Positions 1 through 9,315 of a stretch of 64,000 bases of DNA are shown here, piece by piece. Source of the DNA: Halostella pelagica (GTDB taxonomy: Archaea; Halobacteriota; Halobacteria; Halobacteriales; Natronoarchaeaceae). The position numbers were made by a program, and so were the translations under genes. Below the pieces are notes generated by a model, which saw only the letters and a program-made list of their open reading frames with translations, did no database searches and was not told the origin of the DNA. Every line of letters begins with the position of its first letter. Position 1 is the first letter of the stretch. The stretch spans positions 558,001 to 622,000 of the forward strand of contig CP040678.1 in assembly GCA_005954745.1 (NCBI GenBank), given 5' to 3'.

Positions 1-923
1 TGTCCCGCTTTCGCCGCTCCCGGAATACCGCCGCCTGTGGTAGGGTTGACGTGGCCCGCGGCGTCGCCGACGGCGACGAACCCGGGTCCGGTTGCGGAGT
101 CGTACGGCCGCCGTGTCGGGAGCGCAGCGCCGAGTTTATCTTCTACCTCCGCGCCGTCGAACTCCTCACGGTTCTCCAAGTCGCGTTTGAGAACGTCGAC
201 CAGTTCCATCGGTTCCTTGTTCATCTGGAAACCGAGACCGGCGTTGATCTCGGTTTCCGACCGCGGGAAGTACCAGAGATATCCGAGTTCCTCGGTCGGC
301 TTGAAGACGATTGCGTCGTGCCACTCGACCGGGTCCTCGACGTGAACGATCTCGCGATACGCGGAGCAAAACTGCGAGTAATCGACGTTCGTGTCGAACG
401 TCGCGTCCTCCAGATCGGCCTTGTCCTGCAGAATAGAGAGCGCTCCCGCACCGTCGATGACGACGTTCGCCTCGTAGGTCAACGCCTCGCCTTTGCGCTT
501 GGCGCGAACGCCCGTGACGCGCCCGTCCTCCTGTATCACGTCCTGTACGACCGTGTCGTACTCGATATCGGTTCCGATGCGGTCGGCCTCTTCCAGGAGA
601 ACTTCCCCGTAGCGGGTGCGGTCAAGAACGGCACCCGAGGCGGGCAACGGGATATCGATGTCGTCGCCGGAATGAGGGTTCTCGAACACCGCGCGCTCGA
701 TGTTCTGGTTCTGGAACGACTCCTCCTTGAGATACTCCCGGTCGATCACGTCCGGGAACGTGTTTTTCCCCTTGATCGCATCGCCGCAGGCGATATGACC
801 TGCCTCCTCCTCGGACTTCCGTTCTAACAGAGCGACATCTACCCCGCGGTCCGCCGCCGTCGCCGCGGCGAAGCAACCCGCGGTCCCACCACCGACGACG
901 ACGATGTCGTAGGTTTCAGTCAT
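1..923 (-). CDS. Geranylgeranyl reductase family FAD-dependent oxidoreductase (partial)
   Basis: The ATG at 923 opens a frame that runs off the left edge, so the C-terminus is missing. The N-terminus starts MTETYDIVVVGGGTAGC, a Rossmann FAD-binding GxGxxG fold. A YLWYFP stretch near residue 225 resembles the substrate-pocket motif of geranylgeranyl reductases, and GDAAGHVNPTTGGG near the cut is the second FAD motif. In archaea these enzymes saturate the isoprenoid chains of membrane ether lipids or menaquinone side chains, usually with ferredoxin or a reduced flavin as donor. A TATA-like TTTTTTATG lies about 25 bases ahead of the start. Which substrate is used cannot be told from this fragment. 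Confidence 0.85.
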   Translation of the reverse strand, partial: MTETYDIVVVGGGTAGCFAAATAADRGVDVALLERKSEEEAGHIACGDAIKGKNTFPDVIDREYLKEESFQNQNIERAVFENPHSGDDIDIPLPASGAVLDRTRYGEVLLEEADRIGTDIEYDTVVQDVIQEDGRVTGVRAKRKGEALTYEANVVIDGAGALSILQDKADLEDATFDTNVDYSQFCSAYREIVHVEDPVEWHDAIVFKPTEELGYLWYFPRSETEINAGLGFQMNKEPMELVDVLKRDLENREEFDGAEVEDKLGAALPTRRPYDSATGPGFVAVGDAAGHVNPTTGGGIPGAAKAG

Positions 924-1036
924 TATTGTCGCAGTTTCGCGTCCATCTCATAAAAAACGGGAGGGAACGAACTCCGCGGTCCAACCACACCGATAGCCGG
1001 AAGGAATATACCCGGGTACCACTCTGTCTCTGTACG

Positions 1037-1702
1037 ATGTCGGGACCGATAGACCGGAAACGCGTCGCCGTTCTCGCGGTCGCCGTTTTGCTCGCTTCGA
1101 GCGGATGTATCGGATTCCTTCTCGGGAACGACTCGCTCGAATTCACCGCGTCGAACGTGACAGTGAGCGACGATGCCCTCGACGAAACCGGCTACTCGCT
1201 GAACGAGAGCCACGCCCTCGTGGAGAACCGAACGCTCGAAGACGCCGGCGACCGAGAAATAGTCGTCGAGAGTCACGTTAACGCCTACTCGAAGCACGAA
1301 ACGATCCTCGACGACAGACGGGAAGTCGGCAGGTTCACCGCCGTCGCAGTGCCGGAAGTCGAGGTGCTCGGGCGGTCGTTCAACCCCCTCGACGACATGT
1401 CTAACGCGGACCTACTCGACGAGTTCCAGTCGCAAATGACTGATAGCTCCCGGGACGCCGACTTCTCGGTCGACGAAGAGAAGCGTCTCGACGGCGTCCT
1501 CGGCGAACAGGTGAACGTGACGCGTTTCACCGGAACGACCCGATTCAACGACAAGGAGATAGAAGTCGCGGTGTACGCCACGAAAGTCAAACACGACGGT
1601 GACTGGGTCGTCATGCTCGGCGCACACCCGACCCAGCGGCCGGAGGGAGAACAGGACATCGAGACGCTGATGCAGTCGGTCGAACACGACGGCGACGACT
1701 GA
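1037..1702 (+). CDS. Haloarchaeal secreted lipoprotein, function unknown
   Basis: This is a 221-residue protein with a short basic N-terminus, a hydrophobic stretch and a lipobox ending at Cys24 (LLASSGC), so it should be an anchored extracellular lipoprotein. The rest is acidic and soluble. It resembles a widespread haloarchaeal family that I know only as a domain of unknown function (DUF6517-like). I chose the ATG at 1037 over the upstream in-frame start at 926 because the signal peptide begins there and a TATA-like AATATA lies about 30 bases upstream. It is divergent from the reductase gene to its left. Confidence 0.8.
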   Translation: MSGPIDRKRVAVLAVAVLLASSGCIGFLLGNDSLEFTASNVTVSDDALDETGYSLNESHALVENRTLEDAGDREIVVESHVNAYSKHETILDDRREVGRFTAVAVPEVEVLGRSFNPLDDMSNADLLDEFQSQMTDSSRDADFSVDEEKRLDGVLGEQVNVTRFTGTTRFNDKEIEVAVYATKVKHDGDWVVMLGAHPTQRPEGEQDIETLMQSVEHDGDD

Positions 1703-1807
1703 TGCGGCGTTTTCTTTTATTAGTAGAGCCGTCGCTGGCGAGTGTCGAAAGCTCTGTTCTCTCGAACCGAAAAAAGTCGTTTTAGTCCGAACGGAAAGGC
1801 CGTCGTT

Positions 1808-2671
1808 CTAGTAGAACTCCCGAACCAGGTCCATCGCGTCCTCGGGCGCGCCGTCGGGTATCTCGGACATGTTCGAGCCGATCCCGTGCAGGTCACTGTA
1901 CGGCACGGAGTTTTCGTCCTTGTAGATGACTCCCTGATACTCCTTGTCGCCTTCCAGGATCTTCTCCTTGGCTGCCTCGCGGTCGTTCGGGTCGTGGTCC
2001 TCGTCGGCGAGGTCGACGATGGAATCGCGGAAGTAGTCGTAGGTGTCGACGTCGTTGAACGTCACGCAGGGGGAGTAGACGTTGACGAAGCCGAAGCCGT
2101 CGTGTTCGATGGCTTCCTTGACGATCTCGGTGTGACGCTGGGAGTCCGACGAGAACGACTGCGCGATGAAGGTGCCGCCGGCGGCCAGCGAGAGCGCGAG
2201 CGGGTTGACCGGGGGCTGTTTCGGACCCTCGGGGGTCGTGCTCGTCTCGAAGTCCTCGCGCGAGGTCGGCGAGGCCTGGCCCTTGGTGAGGCCGTAGATG
2301 CGGTTGTCCATGACGACGTAGGTCATGTCAACGTTTCGGCGGACGGCGTGGATAAAGTGGCCCGCGCCGATGGAGTAGCCGTCGCCGTCGCCGCCCGCGA
2401 CCATCACTTCGAGGTTCGGGTTGGCGAGTTTGACGCCGGTGCCGACCGGGAGCGCGCGGCCGTGGACGCCGTGCAGGGCGTACGAATGCATGTACGTGCC
2501 TATCTTCCCGGAACAGCCGATACCGGCGCAGATGAACGTGTTGTCCGGGTCGTTGCCGGTTTCGGCGAGCGCTTTCATCATGCCGTTCATCGTGCCGAAG
2601 TCCCCGCATCCGGGACACCAGGTCGGCTGCTTGTCGGATTTGAAGTCCGTGAATCGAACGTCTGAGCTCAT
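1808..2671 (-). CDS. korB: 2-oxoacid:ferredoxin oxidoreductase, beta subunit
   Basis: At 287 residues this has the usual length for the thiamine-diphosphate-binding beta subunit. CPGCGD (Cys19, Cys22) and Cys53 are iron-sulfur ligands, GGDGDG at 93-98 and DNRIYGLTKGQ at 122-132 form the ThDP/Mg site. The enzyme oxidatively decarboxylates 2-oxoacids (2-oxoglutarate or pyruvate) to the acyl-CoA and passes electrons to ferredoxin, replacing the dehydrogenase complexes of bacteria. It overlaps korA by four bases (ATGA), so the two are translationally coupled. Pyruvate versus 2-oxoglutarate specificity cannot be read directly; haloarchaea carry both paralogues. Confidence 0.93.
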   Translation of the reverse strand: MSSDVRFTDFKSDKQPTWCPGCGDFGTMNGMMKALAETGNDPDNTFICAGIGCSGKIGTYMHSYALHGVHGRALPVGTGVKLANPNLEVMVAGGDGDGYSIGAGHFIHAVRRNVDMTYVVMDNRIYGLTKGQASPTSREDFETSTTPEGPKQPPVNPLALSLAAGGTFIAQSFSSDSQRHTEIVKEAIEHDGFGFVNVYSPCVTFNDVDTYDYFRDSIVDLADEDHDPNDREAAKEKILEGDKEYQGVIYKDENSVPYSDLHGIGSNMSEIPDGAPEDAMDLVREFY

Positions 2672-4419
2672 GCTTTTATCTCCTCCGTCAGGGTTGCCGC
2701 GATATCGTCTGCCAGCTCGTCCGCTTTGAAGCGGATGCCGTTGTACTTGTTCACGCGTTTCAGTCGGGTAAGGGTATCGTGCTCCAGCAGGTCGGCGAAC
2801 TGACCCTGCTCGTTACACTCGACGACGATGACGTCGTCGGCGCTTTCGACCTCCTCGGAGAGGTCGGGACGCGGGAAGATGTACGGTACCGAGATGAAGC
2901 GTACGTCGATGCCGTCGTCTTCGAGGTACTCTAGGGCCTCGACCATCGCCCCTTCGTTCGACCCCCACGAGATGACGAGCGTGTCGGCGTCTTCGTCGCC
3001 GAACTCCCGGTAGTCGAACTCCTCTTCTTGCTTTGCCGTTTCGACTTTGCGGTTGCGCTTGTCGACTTGACTGACGCGCTCGTCGGTGTCTTCGGTCCGG
3101 CGGCCGAGTTCGTTGTGTTCGAGACCGGTCGACATGTGCGCGCCGCCCTCGGTGCCGGGGAACGCGCGCGGACTGACGCCGTCCGCGGCGTCGTAGTGCG
3201 GCTGGAAGCGGTCCTGTTCGTCGAGGTACTGGTCGATGTCGTCCTCGTCGACGACCTTTCCGCGGTCGATTTCGACGGCGTCCATATCGAACTCCTCGGG
3301 GCGGAACGTCTGTTCCGTCACCGCGAGCGCGAGGTCAGCGACCAGATACACCGGTAGCTGGTACTTCTCGGCGAGGTTGAACGCTTCGACCGTCTTCTGG
3401 AAACACTCGGCGACGGTCGTCGGAGCGACGACGAAGCGTGGCACTTCACCGTGACCGCCGTAGAGGGCCATGTTGAGGTCGCCCTGCTCCTGCTTGGTCG
3501 GCATCCCCGTCGAGGGGCCCGAACGCATCACGTCACAGATGACCAGCGGTGTCTCGCTGGTCGCGACGAGGCCGAACGTCTCCGTCATCAGGTCGATGCC
3601 CGGACCCGAGGTTGCCGTCATCGCGCGAGCGCCGGAGCGGGCCGCACCGAGCGCCATGTTGATCGCGGAGAGTTCGTCCTCGGCCTGGACGACGTGGCCG
3701 CCGTACTTGTCGATACGACCGGTGAGATACTCCATGACGTCCGTCGCGGGCGTGATCGGGTAGCCGGAGTAGAACCGACAGCCGGCGGCGATAGCGCCCA
3801 TTCCGATCGCCTCGTCGCCGTTCAGGAGGACGTAGTCCTCGTCGGTGGTGTCGAGGCTGTACTCCGGCAGGTCGTCGTAGTTCTCTTGGACGTACTCCTG
3901 ACCCAGTCGAGCGGCCTGCTTGTTGTTCTCGACGAGTTTCTCGCCCTTGCTGGCGAAGCGCTTTTCGAGCGATTCGTCCAGGTTCTCGATGGGGAACGAG
4001 GCTATCTCACAGGCGGCACCCAGCGCAACGATGTTGCGCATGATCGCGCCGCCGGCGTCCTCGGCCAGCGACTTCAACGGAACGTCGACGCCGGTGACAC
4101 CCTCGGGGATCTCGGCGTCCCAGGAGCGTTCGCCGTCGTAGATGACGATGCTGTCGTCGTGCAGTTCGTCGAGGTTCTCGTCGATGGTCCGCTGAGTCAA
4201 CGCGACCAGAATGTCGAGTCGGTCGACAACGCTCTGGACGCGGTCGGTCGACGTCCGGATCTTGTAGGCGGTGTAGCCACCGCGGATCCGTGACGCGAAG
4301 TCTTTCGATGTGAAAACGTGTCGTCCTGCTCTGGAGAGTGCCTGCGCAAAGATCTTCCCGGTGGAAGCGATGCCGTCGCCAGCCTCCCCACCTATCGCCC
4401 AGTTCAGGTCGTCGGCCAT
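2668..4419 (-). CDS. korA: 2-oxoacid:ferredoxin oxidoreductase, gamma-alpha fusion subunit
   Basis: The 583-residue protein has an N-terminal gamma-type domain (about 1-180, GEAGDGIASTGKIFAQAL) followed by the alpha domain (about 195-560, with YPITPATDVMEYL, QAEDELSAINMALGAA and SGPGIDLM). This gamma-alpha fusion is the usual haloarchaeal form. With KorB it makes an alpha2beta2 enzyme feeding ferredoxin. It is the first gene of a two-gene operon. A TATA-like TTTTGATTT lies about 30 bases before the ATG at 4419, which is bounded by a stretch with no other gene up to 4626. Confidence 0.93.
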   Translation of the reverse strand: MADDLNWAIGGEAGDGIASTGKIFAQALSRAGRHVFTSKDFASRIRGGYTAYKIRTSTDRVQSVVDRLDILVALTQRTIDENLDELHDDSIVIYDGERSWDAEIPEGVTGVDVPLKSLAEDAGGAIMRNIVALGAACEIASFPIENLDESLEKRFASKGEKLVENNKQAARLGQEYVQENYDDLPEYSLDTTDEDYVLLNGDEAIGMGAIAAGCRFYSGYPITPATDVMEYLTGRIDKYGGHVVQAEDELSAINMALGAARSGARAMTATSGPGIDLMTETFGLVATSETPLVICDVMRSGPSTGMPTKQEQGDLNMALYGGHGEVPRFVVAPTTVAECFQKTVEAFNLAEKYQLPVYLVADLALAVTEQTFRPEEFDMDAVEIDRGKVVDEDDIDQYLDEQDRFQPHYDAADGVSPRAFPGTEGGAHMSTGLEHNELGRRTEDTDERVSQVDKRNRKVETAKQEEEFDYREFGDEDADTLVISWGSNEGAMVEALEYLEDDGIDVRFISVPYIFPRPDLSEEVESADDVIVVECNEQGQFADLLEHDTLTRLKRVNKYNGIRFKADELADDIAATLTEEIKA

Positions 4420-4625
4420 ATTGACGTATGAGTAGCCGTTACCAAATCAAAAGCCTTCTGAAACACCGACCTTACACGTCGGCGAGTAAACACGGCGACA
4501 GGGGGACTGAATCCTCCGTGTCCGCGGAAAGATACCGACGATACTGGCCCGAGCAGGCGGTTCGAACGCAGCGGTCCCTGTGGTCGAAAGGAAGGCCTTT
4601 GTCCGGCCCACCTGTACGGTCCCAC

Positions 4626-5249
4626 ATGAACGCAACGCAAGTGCCGGTCCGGAACGTGCGGACCGTCGGCGACGAGACGGTCGCACTGGAACTTGAGACT
4701 CCGCCGGAGTTCGACGCGAAACCCGGTCAGTTCGTACTCCTGCGGGCGACCGTGGGCGGCGAGGACGTGTCACGTCACTACACGCTGTCGTCGGCCGACG
4801 TCGAGGAGACCTTCGAAATCACAGTCGGAGTCGACCCCGAGGGCGACCTGAGTCCGTGGCTCGCGGACCGCGAACCCGGCGACACGGTCACGGTAGAGGG
4901 GCCGTTCGGCACGGTGTTTTACGAGGACGAGGACGTCGTGTTGCTCGCCGGCGGCCCCGGCGTCGGCCCCGCCGTCGGCATGGGCGAGCGAGCACTCGCG
5001 GACGGTCACGACGTGGCCGTCGTGTATCAAGACGACAGTCCCGCGCACGAGGACCGCCTCGCGACACTCGCCGCGGGCGGCGCGACAGTCATCATCACCG
5101 ACGGTGAGATCGACGACGCCGTCGCGGAGGTCGTCGACGGCGGGCAAGTGTACGTGTTCGGCTTCCGCGAGTTCGTCGACGACTCCGTGGCGGCTATCGA
5201 CTCGGCCGGCGGCGACTCCGACGACGCGAAGATAGAGAACTTCGGATGA
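4626..5249 (+). CDS. FAD-binding oxidoreductase, ferredoxin/flavin reductase type
   Basis: This 207-residue protein has the ferredoxin-NADP reductase layout: an N-terminal FAD barrel with RHYTLSS near residue 50 and a C-terminal nucleotide-binding domain with LAGGPGVGP near 110. It lacks an iron-sulfur domain, so it resembles stand-alone NAD(P)H-flavin/ferredoxin reductases. Its position divergent from korAB, whose product is reduced ferredoxin, makes a role in ferredoxin or NAD(P)H balance plausible, but that is inference from context. The frame is open to 4428, but homology-like sequence begins at MNATQVPV (4626). Confidence 0.8.
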   Translation: MNATQVPVRNVRTVGDETVALELETPPEFDAKPGQFVLLRATVGGEDVSRHYTLSSADVEETFEITVGVDPEGDLSPWLADREPGDTVTVEGPFGTVFYEDEDVVLLAGGPGVGPAVGMGERALADGHDVAVVYQDDSPAHEDRLATLAAGGATVIITDGEIDDAVAEVVDGGQVYVFGFREFVDDSVAAIDSAGGDSDDAKIENFG

Positions 5250-5320
5250 GAGCAACTGACCGAGATCACTCACGTCGACGACCGGGTCCCGCAACTGCAC
5301 CTCGGTGAAAGAACGTCGGG

Positions 5321-5345
5321 TTCTAAGTACCGCTGTTTCTTAGAA
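5321..5345. promoter_or_regulatory. Inverted repeat ahead of NUDIX gene, candidate operator
   Basis: TTCTAAG (5321-5327) and CTTAGAA (5339-5345) form a perfect 7-base inverted repeat with an 11-base spacer. It ends 7 bases before the ATG at 5353, so it covers the place where a promoter or a transcript start would sit. The half-site spacing of 18 bases suits a dimeric regulator. No regulator is assigned. Confidence 0.4.
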
Positions 5346-5352
5346 ATCCTAC

Positions 5353-5910
5353 ATGTCTTTGGCGGAGCGGACCAGAGGGGCGGTCAACGGTCATTTCGCG
5401 CGCCTCCGGTCGAAGTACGGCGAATTCCGGGTAACCGGCGACACCGTCGAACTGCCGCGCAAGGAGTTCGAGGTCGCCCGCAGACGCGCCCGTAACGGGT
5501 ACGTGGGCGGTGCGAGCGCGTTCGTCCACGACGACGACAGTCTGCTTCTGGTCCGGACCCGGGATACCGCCGACGCCTGGTGCGTTCCGGGGACGGCGAT
5601 GGAAGGCGTGGAAACGCTCGAAACGGCGGCGGCCCGCGCCGTTCGCGACCACACTGCCGTCGAGTGCGCTATCAGCGATCTCTTCCAGGTGCGACGGCGA
5701 CAGACGGTGGCGTCCGACGACCCCGACGGGCCGACGATACACAGTCTATGGGCGGTGTTCGATGCCGACTACGAGGCGGGAACGCCGGTCCCTGCGGACG
5801 AGTCAGTAACGGACGCCGCGTGGTGGTCACGACCGCCCGAAGCCGTCCACACGAGCGCTCAGTCTCGGATCCGGCAATGGGCCAGCGGGGCGAACCGGGT
5901 CACGCGGTGA
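5353..5910 (+). CDS. NUDIX-fold protein with degenerate catalytic box
   Basis: The 185-residue protein has a helical N-terminus (about 1-50) and a NUDIX-type domain with GGASAFVHDDDSLLLVR and WCVPGTAMEGVE leading into the helix. In the helix the usual REVxEE motif reads RAVRDH, so the two glutamates that normally bind the catalytic metal are absent. It may therefore be a binding protein, or an enzyme using other residues, and not a standard pyrophosphohydrolase. A haloarchaeal family of this architecture exists, but I do not know its substrate. An inverted repeat lies just upstream. Confidence 0.72.
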   Translation: MSLAERTRGAVNGHFARLRSKYGEFRVTGDTVELPRKEFEVARRRARNGYVGGASAFVHDDDSLLLVRTRDTADAWCVPGTAMEGVETLETAAARAVRDHTAVECAISDLFQVRRRQTVASDDPDGPTIHSLWAVFDADYEAGTPVPADESVTDAAWWSRPPEAVHTSAQSRIRQWASGANRVTR

Positions 5911-5923
5911 CGACAGTTCGCAC

Positions 5924-6736
5924 CTACAGTCCGAGCGCCATCCTGAGCCTGTCGAGCAAACCCCCCTGAAGATCGAACACTGTCTCCATCTCCTCGTTCG
6001 AGAGTTCGAAATCGAACACGTCGAGATTCTCGGCCATGTGGTCGCGACTGCTCGCTTTCGGAATAGCCGCGACGCGGTCCTGCTGGAGTAGCCAGCGCAG
6101 TGCGACCTGCGAGGGCGTCTTGTCGTAGCGGTCGCCGATCTCGGCGAGCGTCTCGTCGTCTGCGACTTTTCCCTTGGCGAGTGGACTGTACGCCGTTAGC
6201 AGAACGTCGGTGTCGATACAGAACGACAGCAGGTCCGTCTGGTCGGTGTACGGGTGGTACTCGACCTGGTTCGTGAGGATCGGCGTCTCCGAGGCGTCGA
6301 TGGCCGCCCGCAGTCCGTCGACAGAGAAGTTACTGACGCCAATATGGCGGACTGTCTCCGCCTCCTGTAACTCGTTCATCGCACCGATAGTCTCGGCGAC
6401 TGGAGCGTAGTCGCGCGGCGCGTGGATCAACAGGAGGTCGACGTACTCCGCGTCGAGGCGGTCGAGACTCGCCTCGAAGGACGCGTGAACGTCGTCGGGC
6501 GAGAGATTCGACGGGTCGATCTTGGTCGTGACGAACAGGTCCTCACGGTCGACCGGGTGGTCGCGAATGGCCGCGCCGACCGCCGCCTCGTTGTCGTACA
6601 TCTGGGCCGTGTCCAGGTGTCGGTACCCGAGGTCGAGAGCAGTCTCGACGGCGTTCCGGCACTCCTCTCCTTCCATGCGGGCCGTCCCGAGGCCGAGCAT
6701 CGGTACGTCAACGCCCTGGACGGTGACGGTTTCCAT
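5924..6736 (-). CDS. Aldo/keto reductase
   Basis: The 270-residue (alpha/beta)8 barrel enzyme carries the aldo/keto reductase signatures: GLGTARM at the N-terminus, LDTAQMYDNE with the catalytic Asp/Tyr, VTTKID with the catalytic Lys and LLLIHAP with the His. It reduces aldehydes or ketones with NAD(P)H; the substrate is unknown. It most resembles the 2,5-diketogluconate reductase-like branch. The frame is open further upstream, but METVTVQGVDVPMLG is the normal start. It is convergent with the NUDIX-like gene (14 bases apart). Confidence 0.88.
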   Translation of the reverse strand: METVTVQGVDVPMLGLGTARMEGEECRNAVETALDLGYRHLDTAQMYDNEAAVGAAIRDHPVDREDLFVTTKIDPSNLSPDDVHASFEASLDRLDAEYVDLLLIHAPRDYAPVAETIGAMNELQEAETVRHIGVSNFSVDGLRAAIDASETPILTNQVEYHPYTDQTDLLSFCIDTDVLLTAYSPLAKGKVADDETLAEIGDRYDKTPSQVALRWLLQQDRVAAIPKASSRDHMAENLDVFDFELSNEEMETVFDLQGGLLDRLRMALGL

Positions 6737-6800
6737 CGCTCGACGTACGGGCGCGACTCCAAAGAAACCGGTCGGTCCGCGTGACCGCTGTGGCGTCCGG

Positions 6801-7184
6801 TCAGTGCTCGACGAACTCGACGAGGATACCGCCGGTTGATTTCGGGTGGAGGAAGGCAACGTCGTGGCCCCACGCGCCGGGGCGGGGTTCGTCGTCGATC
6901 AGGTCGACACCGCGGTCGCGCGCGGCGTCCAGCGCCGCCTCGATGTCGTCGGTTTCCAGGGCGAGGTGGTGGATCCCCGGGCCGTTCCGGTCGAGATAGC
7001 GCGCGACGGTCCCATCGTCGATCGGTTCGAGCAACTCGAAGTAGCCGTTACCCAGGTCGAGGAAGACGACCCGGAGGTCGTCGAGGTCTTCCTCGTGGAC
7101 GACCGGCGCGTCGAAGAGGTCGGCGTACAGGGCCGCGAGGTCGTCTGCGTCTTCGGTGGCGAGGCCGGCGTGGTCGAACTGCAT
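6801..7184 (-). CDS. mce: Methylmalonyl-CoA epimerase
   Basis: This 127-residue glyoxalase-fold protein has two beta-alpha-beta modules with metal ligands suggested by MQFDHAGLA (His5), GIHHLALET and LVEFVEH. It interconverts the S and R forms of methylmalonyl-CoA, linking propionyl-CoA carboxylase to the mutase. The mutase large subunit lies just upstream on the same strand (7502-9184), separated by 317 bases holding two palindromes. It has its own TATA-like CTATTAGTA about 25 bases before the start, so it may be transcribed separately. Confidence 0.9.
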   Translation of the reverse strand: MQFDHAGLATEDADDLAALYADLFDAPVVHEEDLDDLRVVFLDLGNGYFELLEPIDDGTVARYLDRNGPGIHHLALETDDIEAALDAARDRGVDLIDDEPRPGAWGHDVAFLHPKSTGGILVEFVEH

Positions 7185-7501
7185 GGCTGGGAGAACGCGG
7201 AGGAACTACTAATAGGAAGCGAACAGGCGACGCTCGGGTTCTCGGCGCGACGGTGCATCGCACTCCCGCGCTGGGTCGTGCGACCGGATTCCTACTGACG
7301 GACGCAAATCACTGAAGAATTTCGCGGGGGCGTCCCCGCGAAATGTCTGAAACAGTTACGTCCGACAGTATCAGGTCACGCCGACGGGTGGCCTCGCCCT
7401 CGTACAAAAACCTGGGGTCAACCGACAGTAGCGCTTGCAACTGTTTACACATCCGACCGCATGCAACCGTGCGGTCGAGTGTGGGCAACTCGCAAGCGCT
7501 A
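7185..7501. other. 317-base gap between mce and mut with two long palindromes
   Basis: No gene is seen here. The stretch holds a 78 bp imperfect palindrome at 7293-7370 that recurs at 45880-45957, and a second long stem-loop at 7427-7503 that reaches into the stop codon of the mutase gene. The mce promoter lies at its left end. Confidence 0.6.
7293..7370. repeat. Dispersed palindromic element, copy 1
   Basis: The two arms pair imperfectly over the full 78 bp and end in a perfect 11 bp central stem (ATTTCGCGGGG / CCCCGCGAAAT) with a GCGT loop. By hand alignment it matches 45880-45957 without gaps and with about 13 differences. Its right arm read in reverse contains GTAACTGTTTC, close to the GTAACTGTGTAC of the copies at 55708, 62938 and 38149, which suggests one family with two subtypes. 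Confidence 0.7.
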
Positions 7502-7503
7502 CT
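7427..7503. repeat. Long stem-loop overlapping the mut stop codon
   Basis: A perfect 12 bp outer stem (AGTAGCGCTTGC / GCAAGCGCTACT) and a perfect 8 bp inner stem (CGACCGCA / TGCGGTCG) are joined by a partly paired region. The right outer arm covers two bases of the mut stop codon at 7502-7504. It could act as a 3'-end structure or terminator for mut. One arm contains GCAACTGTTTACACAT, similar to the arm of the dispersed palindrome next to it, so it may be a divergent sixth copy. Confidence 0.55.
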
Positions 7504-9184
7504 ATAGCGTCCCGCCCGGACGATGCTCCCCGAAGACATCGCGAAGCACGTCACAGACCTCGCCGACCGTCGCGTACGCTTTCACGGCGTCGACGATGTA
7601 CGGCATCACGTTTTCGTCGCCCTCGGCGGCCTCGCGGAGCGCGGCGAGTGCGGCCTCGGTCTCCTCGTCGTCCCTGTCGCTTTTGGCGGTCTCCAGTCGG
7701 TCTATCTGCCGGCGTTCGTCCTCTTCCGTGACCTCCTGAATGTCCATCTCGGGCTCCTCGTCGGTCTCGAACTCGTTGACGCCGACGATGATTCGGTCGC
7801 CTTCCTCTATCTCCTCCTGACGCTCGAACGCGGTGTCTTGGATCTGTCGCTGGACCCACTGTGATTCGACGGCGCGTAACATGCCGCCTTTCTCGTCGAC
7901 GGTGTCCAGAATGTCGAACGCCTCCGATTCGAGTTCGTCGGTGAGGTTTTCGACGTAGTAGCTCCCGGCGAGTGGGTCGATGGTGTCGGCGGCCCCGGAC
8001 TCGTGGGCGAGGATCTGCTGGGTGCGAAGCGCCGTGCGAACGCTCTCCTCGGTCGGGAGCGCCAGCGCCTCGTCCTTGCCGTTCGTGTGGAGGCTCTGGG
8101 TGCCGCCCAGGACGGCGGCGAGCGCCTGATAGGCGACGCGGACGACGTTGTTCTCGATCTGTTGGGCGGTGAGCGTCGACCCGGCGGTCTGGGTGTGAAA
8201 CTTCAACTGCTTCGACTTGGGATCGTCCGCGTCGAAGCGCTCCTCCATGATCGTCGCCCACATCCGTCTGGCGGCCCGGAACTTCGCCGCCTCCTCGAAG
8301 ATGTTGTTGTGGGCGTTGAAGAAAAAGGAGAGTTGGGGAGCGAACTCGTCGACGTCGAGGCCCGCGTCGAGCGCCGCCTCGACGTACTCGATGCCGTTAC
8401 CGAGGGTGAACGCGAGTTCCTGTGCGGCCGTAGACCCCGCCTCGCGGATGTGATAGCCGGAGATAGAGATGGTGTTGAAGTTCGGCGTCTCGTCGGCACA
8501 AAAGTCGAAGATGTCGGTGATGATCCGCATCGACGGCTCCGGCGGGTAGATGTAGGTGTTGCGCGCGACGTACTCCTTCAGTAAGTCGTTCTGGATGGTG
8601 CCGCGCAGTTGCTCGCGGTCGACGCCCTGCCGGTCGCCGACGGCGATGTACATCGCGAGCAACACGGACGCGGGGGCGTTGATCGTCATCGATGTCGACA
8701 CCTCGTCCAGCGGGATGCCGCCGAAGACGGTTTCCATGTCGTGCAGCGTGTCGATCGCGACGCCCGACTTGCCGACCTCGCCGGCGGCCATGGCGTTGTC
8801 GGAGTCGTACCCCATCTGGGTCGGCAGGTCGAACGCCATCGAGAGACCGGTCTGGCCCTCGTCGAGCAGGTAGTTGAACCGCTCGTTCGTCTCTTCGGGC
8901 GTCCCGAAACCCGCGTACTGCCGCATCGTCCACAGGCGGCCGCGATAGCCGGTCGAGTAGACGCCGCGAGTGTATGGCTCTCGCCCCGGATACCCCAGGT
9001 CGTCGTCGTAGTCCATGTCCGCCACGTCGTCGGGCGTGTACAGCCGGCTAACCGTCTGCCCGCCCGTGTCGGTGGTGAACTGCTCCTTGCGCTCCCCGAA
9101 CCGCTCGACCGTCGGGTCGACGTCGTCCGCCTCCCACTCGGCCTTCGACTCGCGGATCGCTTCGAGGTCGTCCGAGTCGAACAT
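7502..9184 (-). CDS. mut: Methylmalonyl-CoA mutase, large (catalytic) subunit
   Basis: The 560-residue protein covers the substrate-binding TIM barrel of methylmalonyl-CoA mutase, with the archetypal N-terminus ([33 protein letters not shown]) and later [29 protein letters not shown]. It lacks the C-terminal cobalamin-binding domain, as is normal in archaea where that domain is a separate small protein; that partner is not in this window. It converts R-methylmalonyl-CoA to succinyl-CoA, closing the propionyl-CoA route, and mce follows downstream. Confidence 0.93.
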   Translation of the reverse strand: MFDSDDLEAIRESKAEWEADDVDPTVERFGERKEQFTTDTGGQTVSRLYTPDDVADMDYDDDLGYPGREPYTRGVYSTGYRGRLWTMRQYAGFGTPEETNERFNYLLDEGQTGLSMAFDLPTQMGYDSDNAMAAGEVGKSGVAIDTLHDMETVFGGIPLDEVSTSMTINAPASVLLAMYIAVGDRQGVDREQLRGTIQNDLLKEYVARNTYIYPPEPSMRIITDIFDFCADETPNFNTISISGYHIREAGSTAAQELAFTLGNGIEYVEAALDAGLDVDEFAPQLSFFFNAHNNIFEEAAKFRAARRMWATIMEERFDADDPKSKQLKFHTQTAGSTLTAQQIENNVVRVAYQALAAVLGGTQSLHTNGKDEALALPTEESVRTALRTQQILAHESGAADTIDPLAGSYYVENLTDELESEAFDILDTVDEKGGMLRAVESQWVQRQIQDTAFERQEEIEEGDRIIVGVNEFETDEEPEMDIQEVTEEDERRQIDRLETAKSDRDDEETEAALAALREAAEGDENVMPYIVDAVKAYATVGEVCDVLRDVFGEHRPGGTL

Positions 9185-9315
9185 TATTTTAACGGAAGGT
9201 TTCCACCGACCTTAATGGTTGACGGATCGAGCGGGTCGGCGGCGGTGCCACACGTTACCGGGTGTCGGAAACCGCCACCGGTCCGTTTTTGCTCGTGGAC
9301 GACCGAGTTGCGAGT

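Noticed and set aside
4428-4625. Upstream extension of the flavin reductase frame
   Set aside because: The added residues do not match the family and the ATG at 4626 gives the normal N-terminus.
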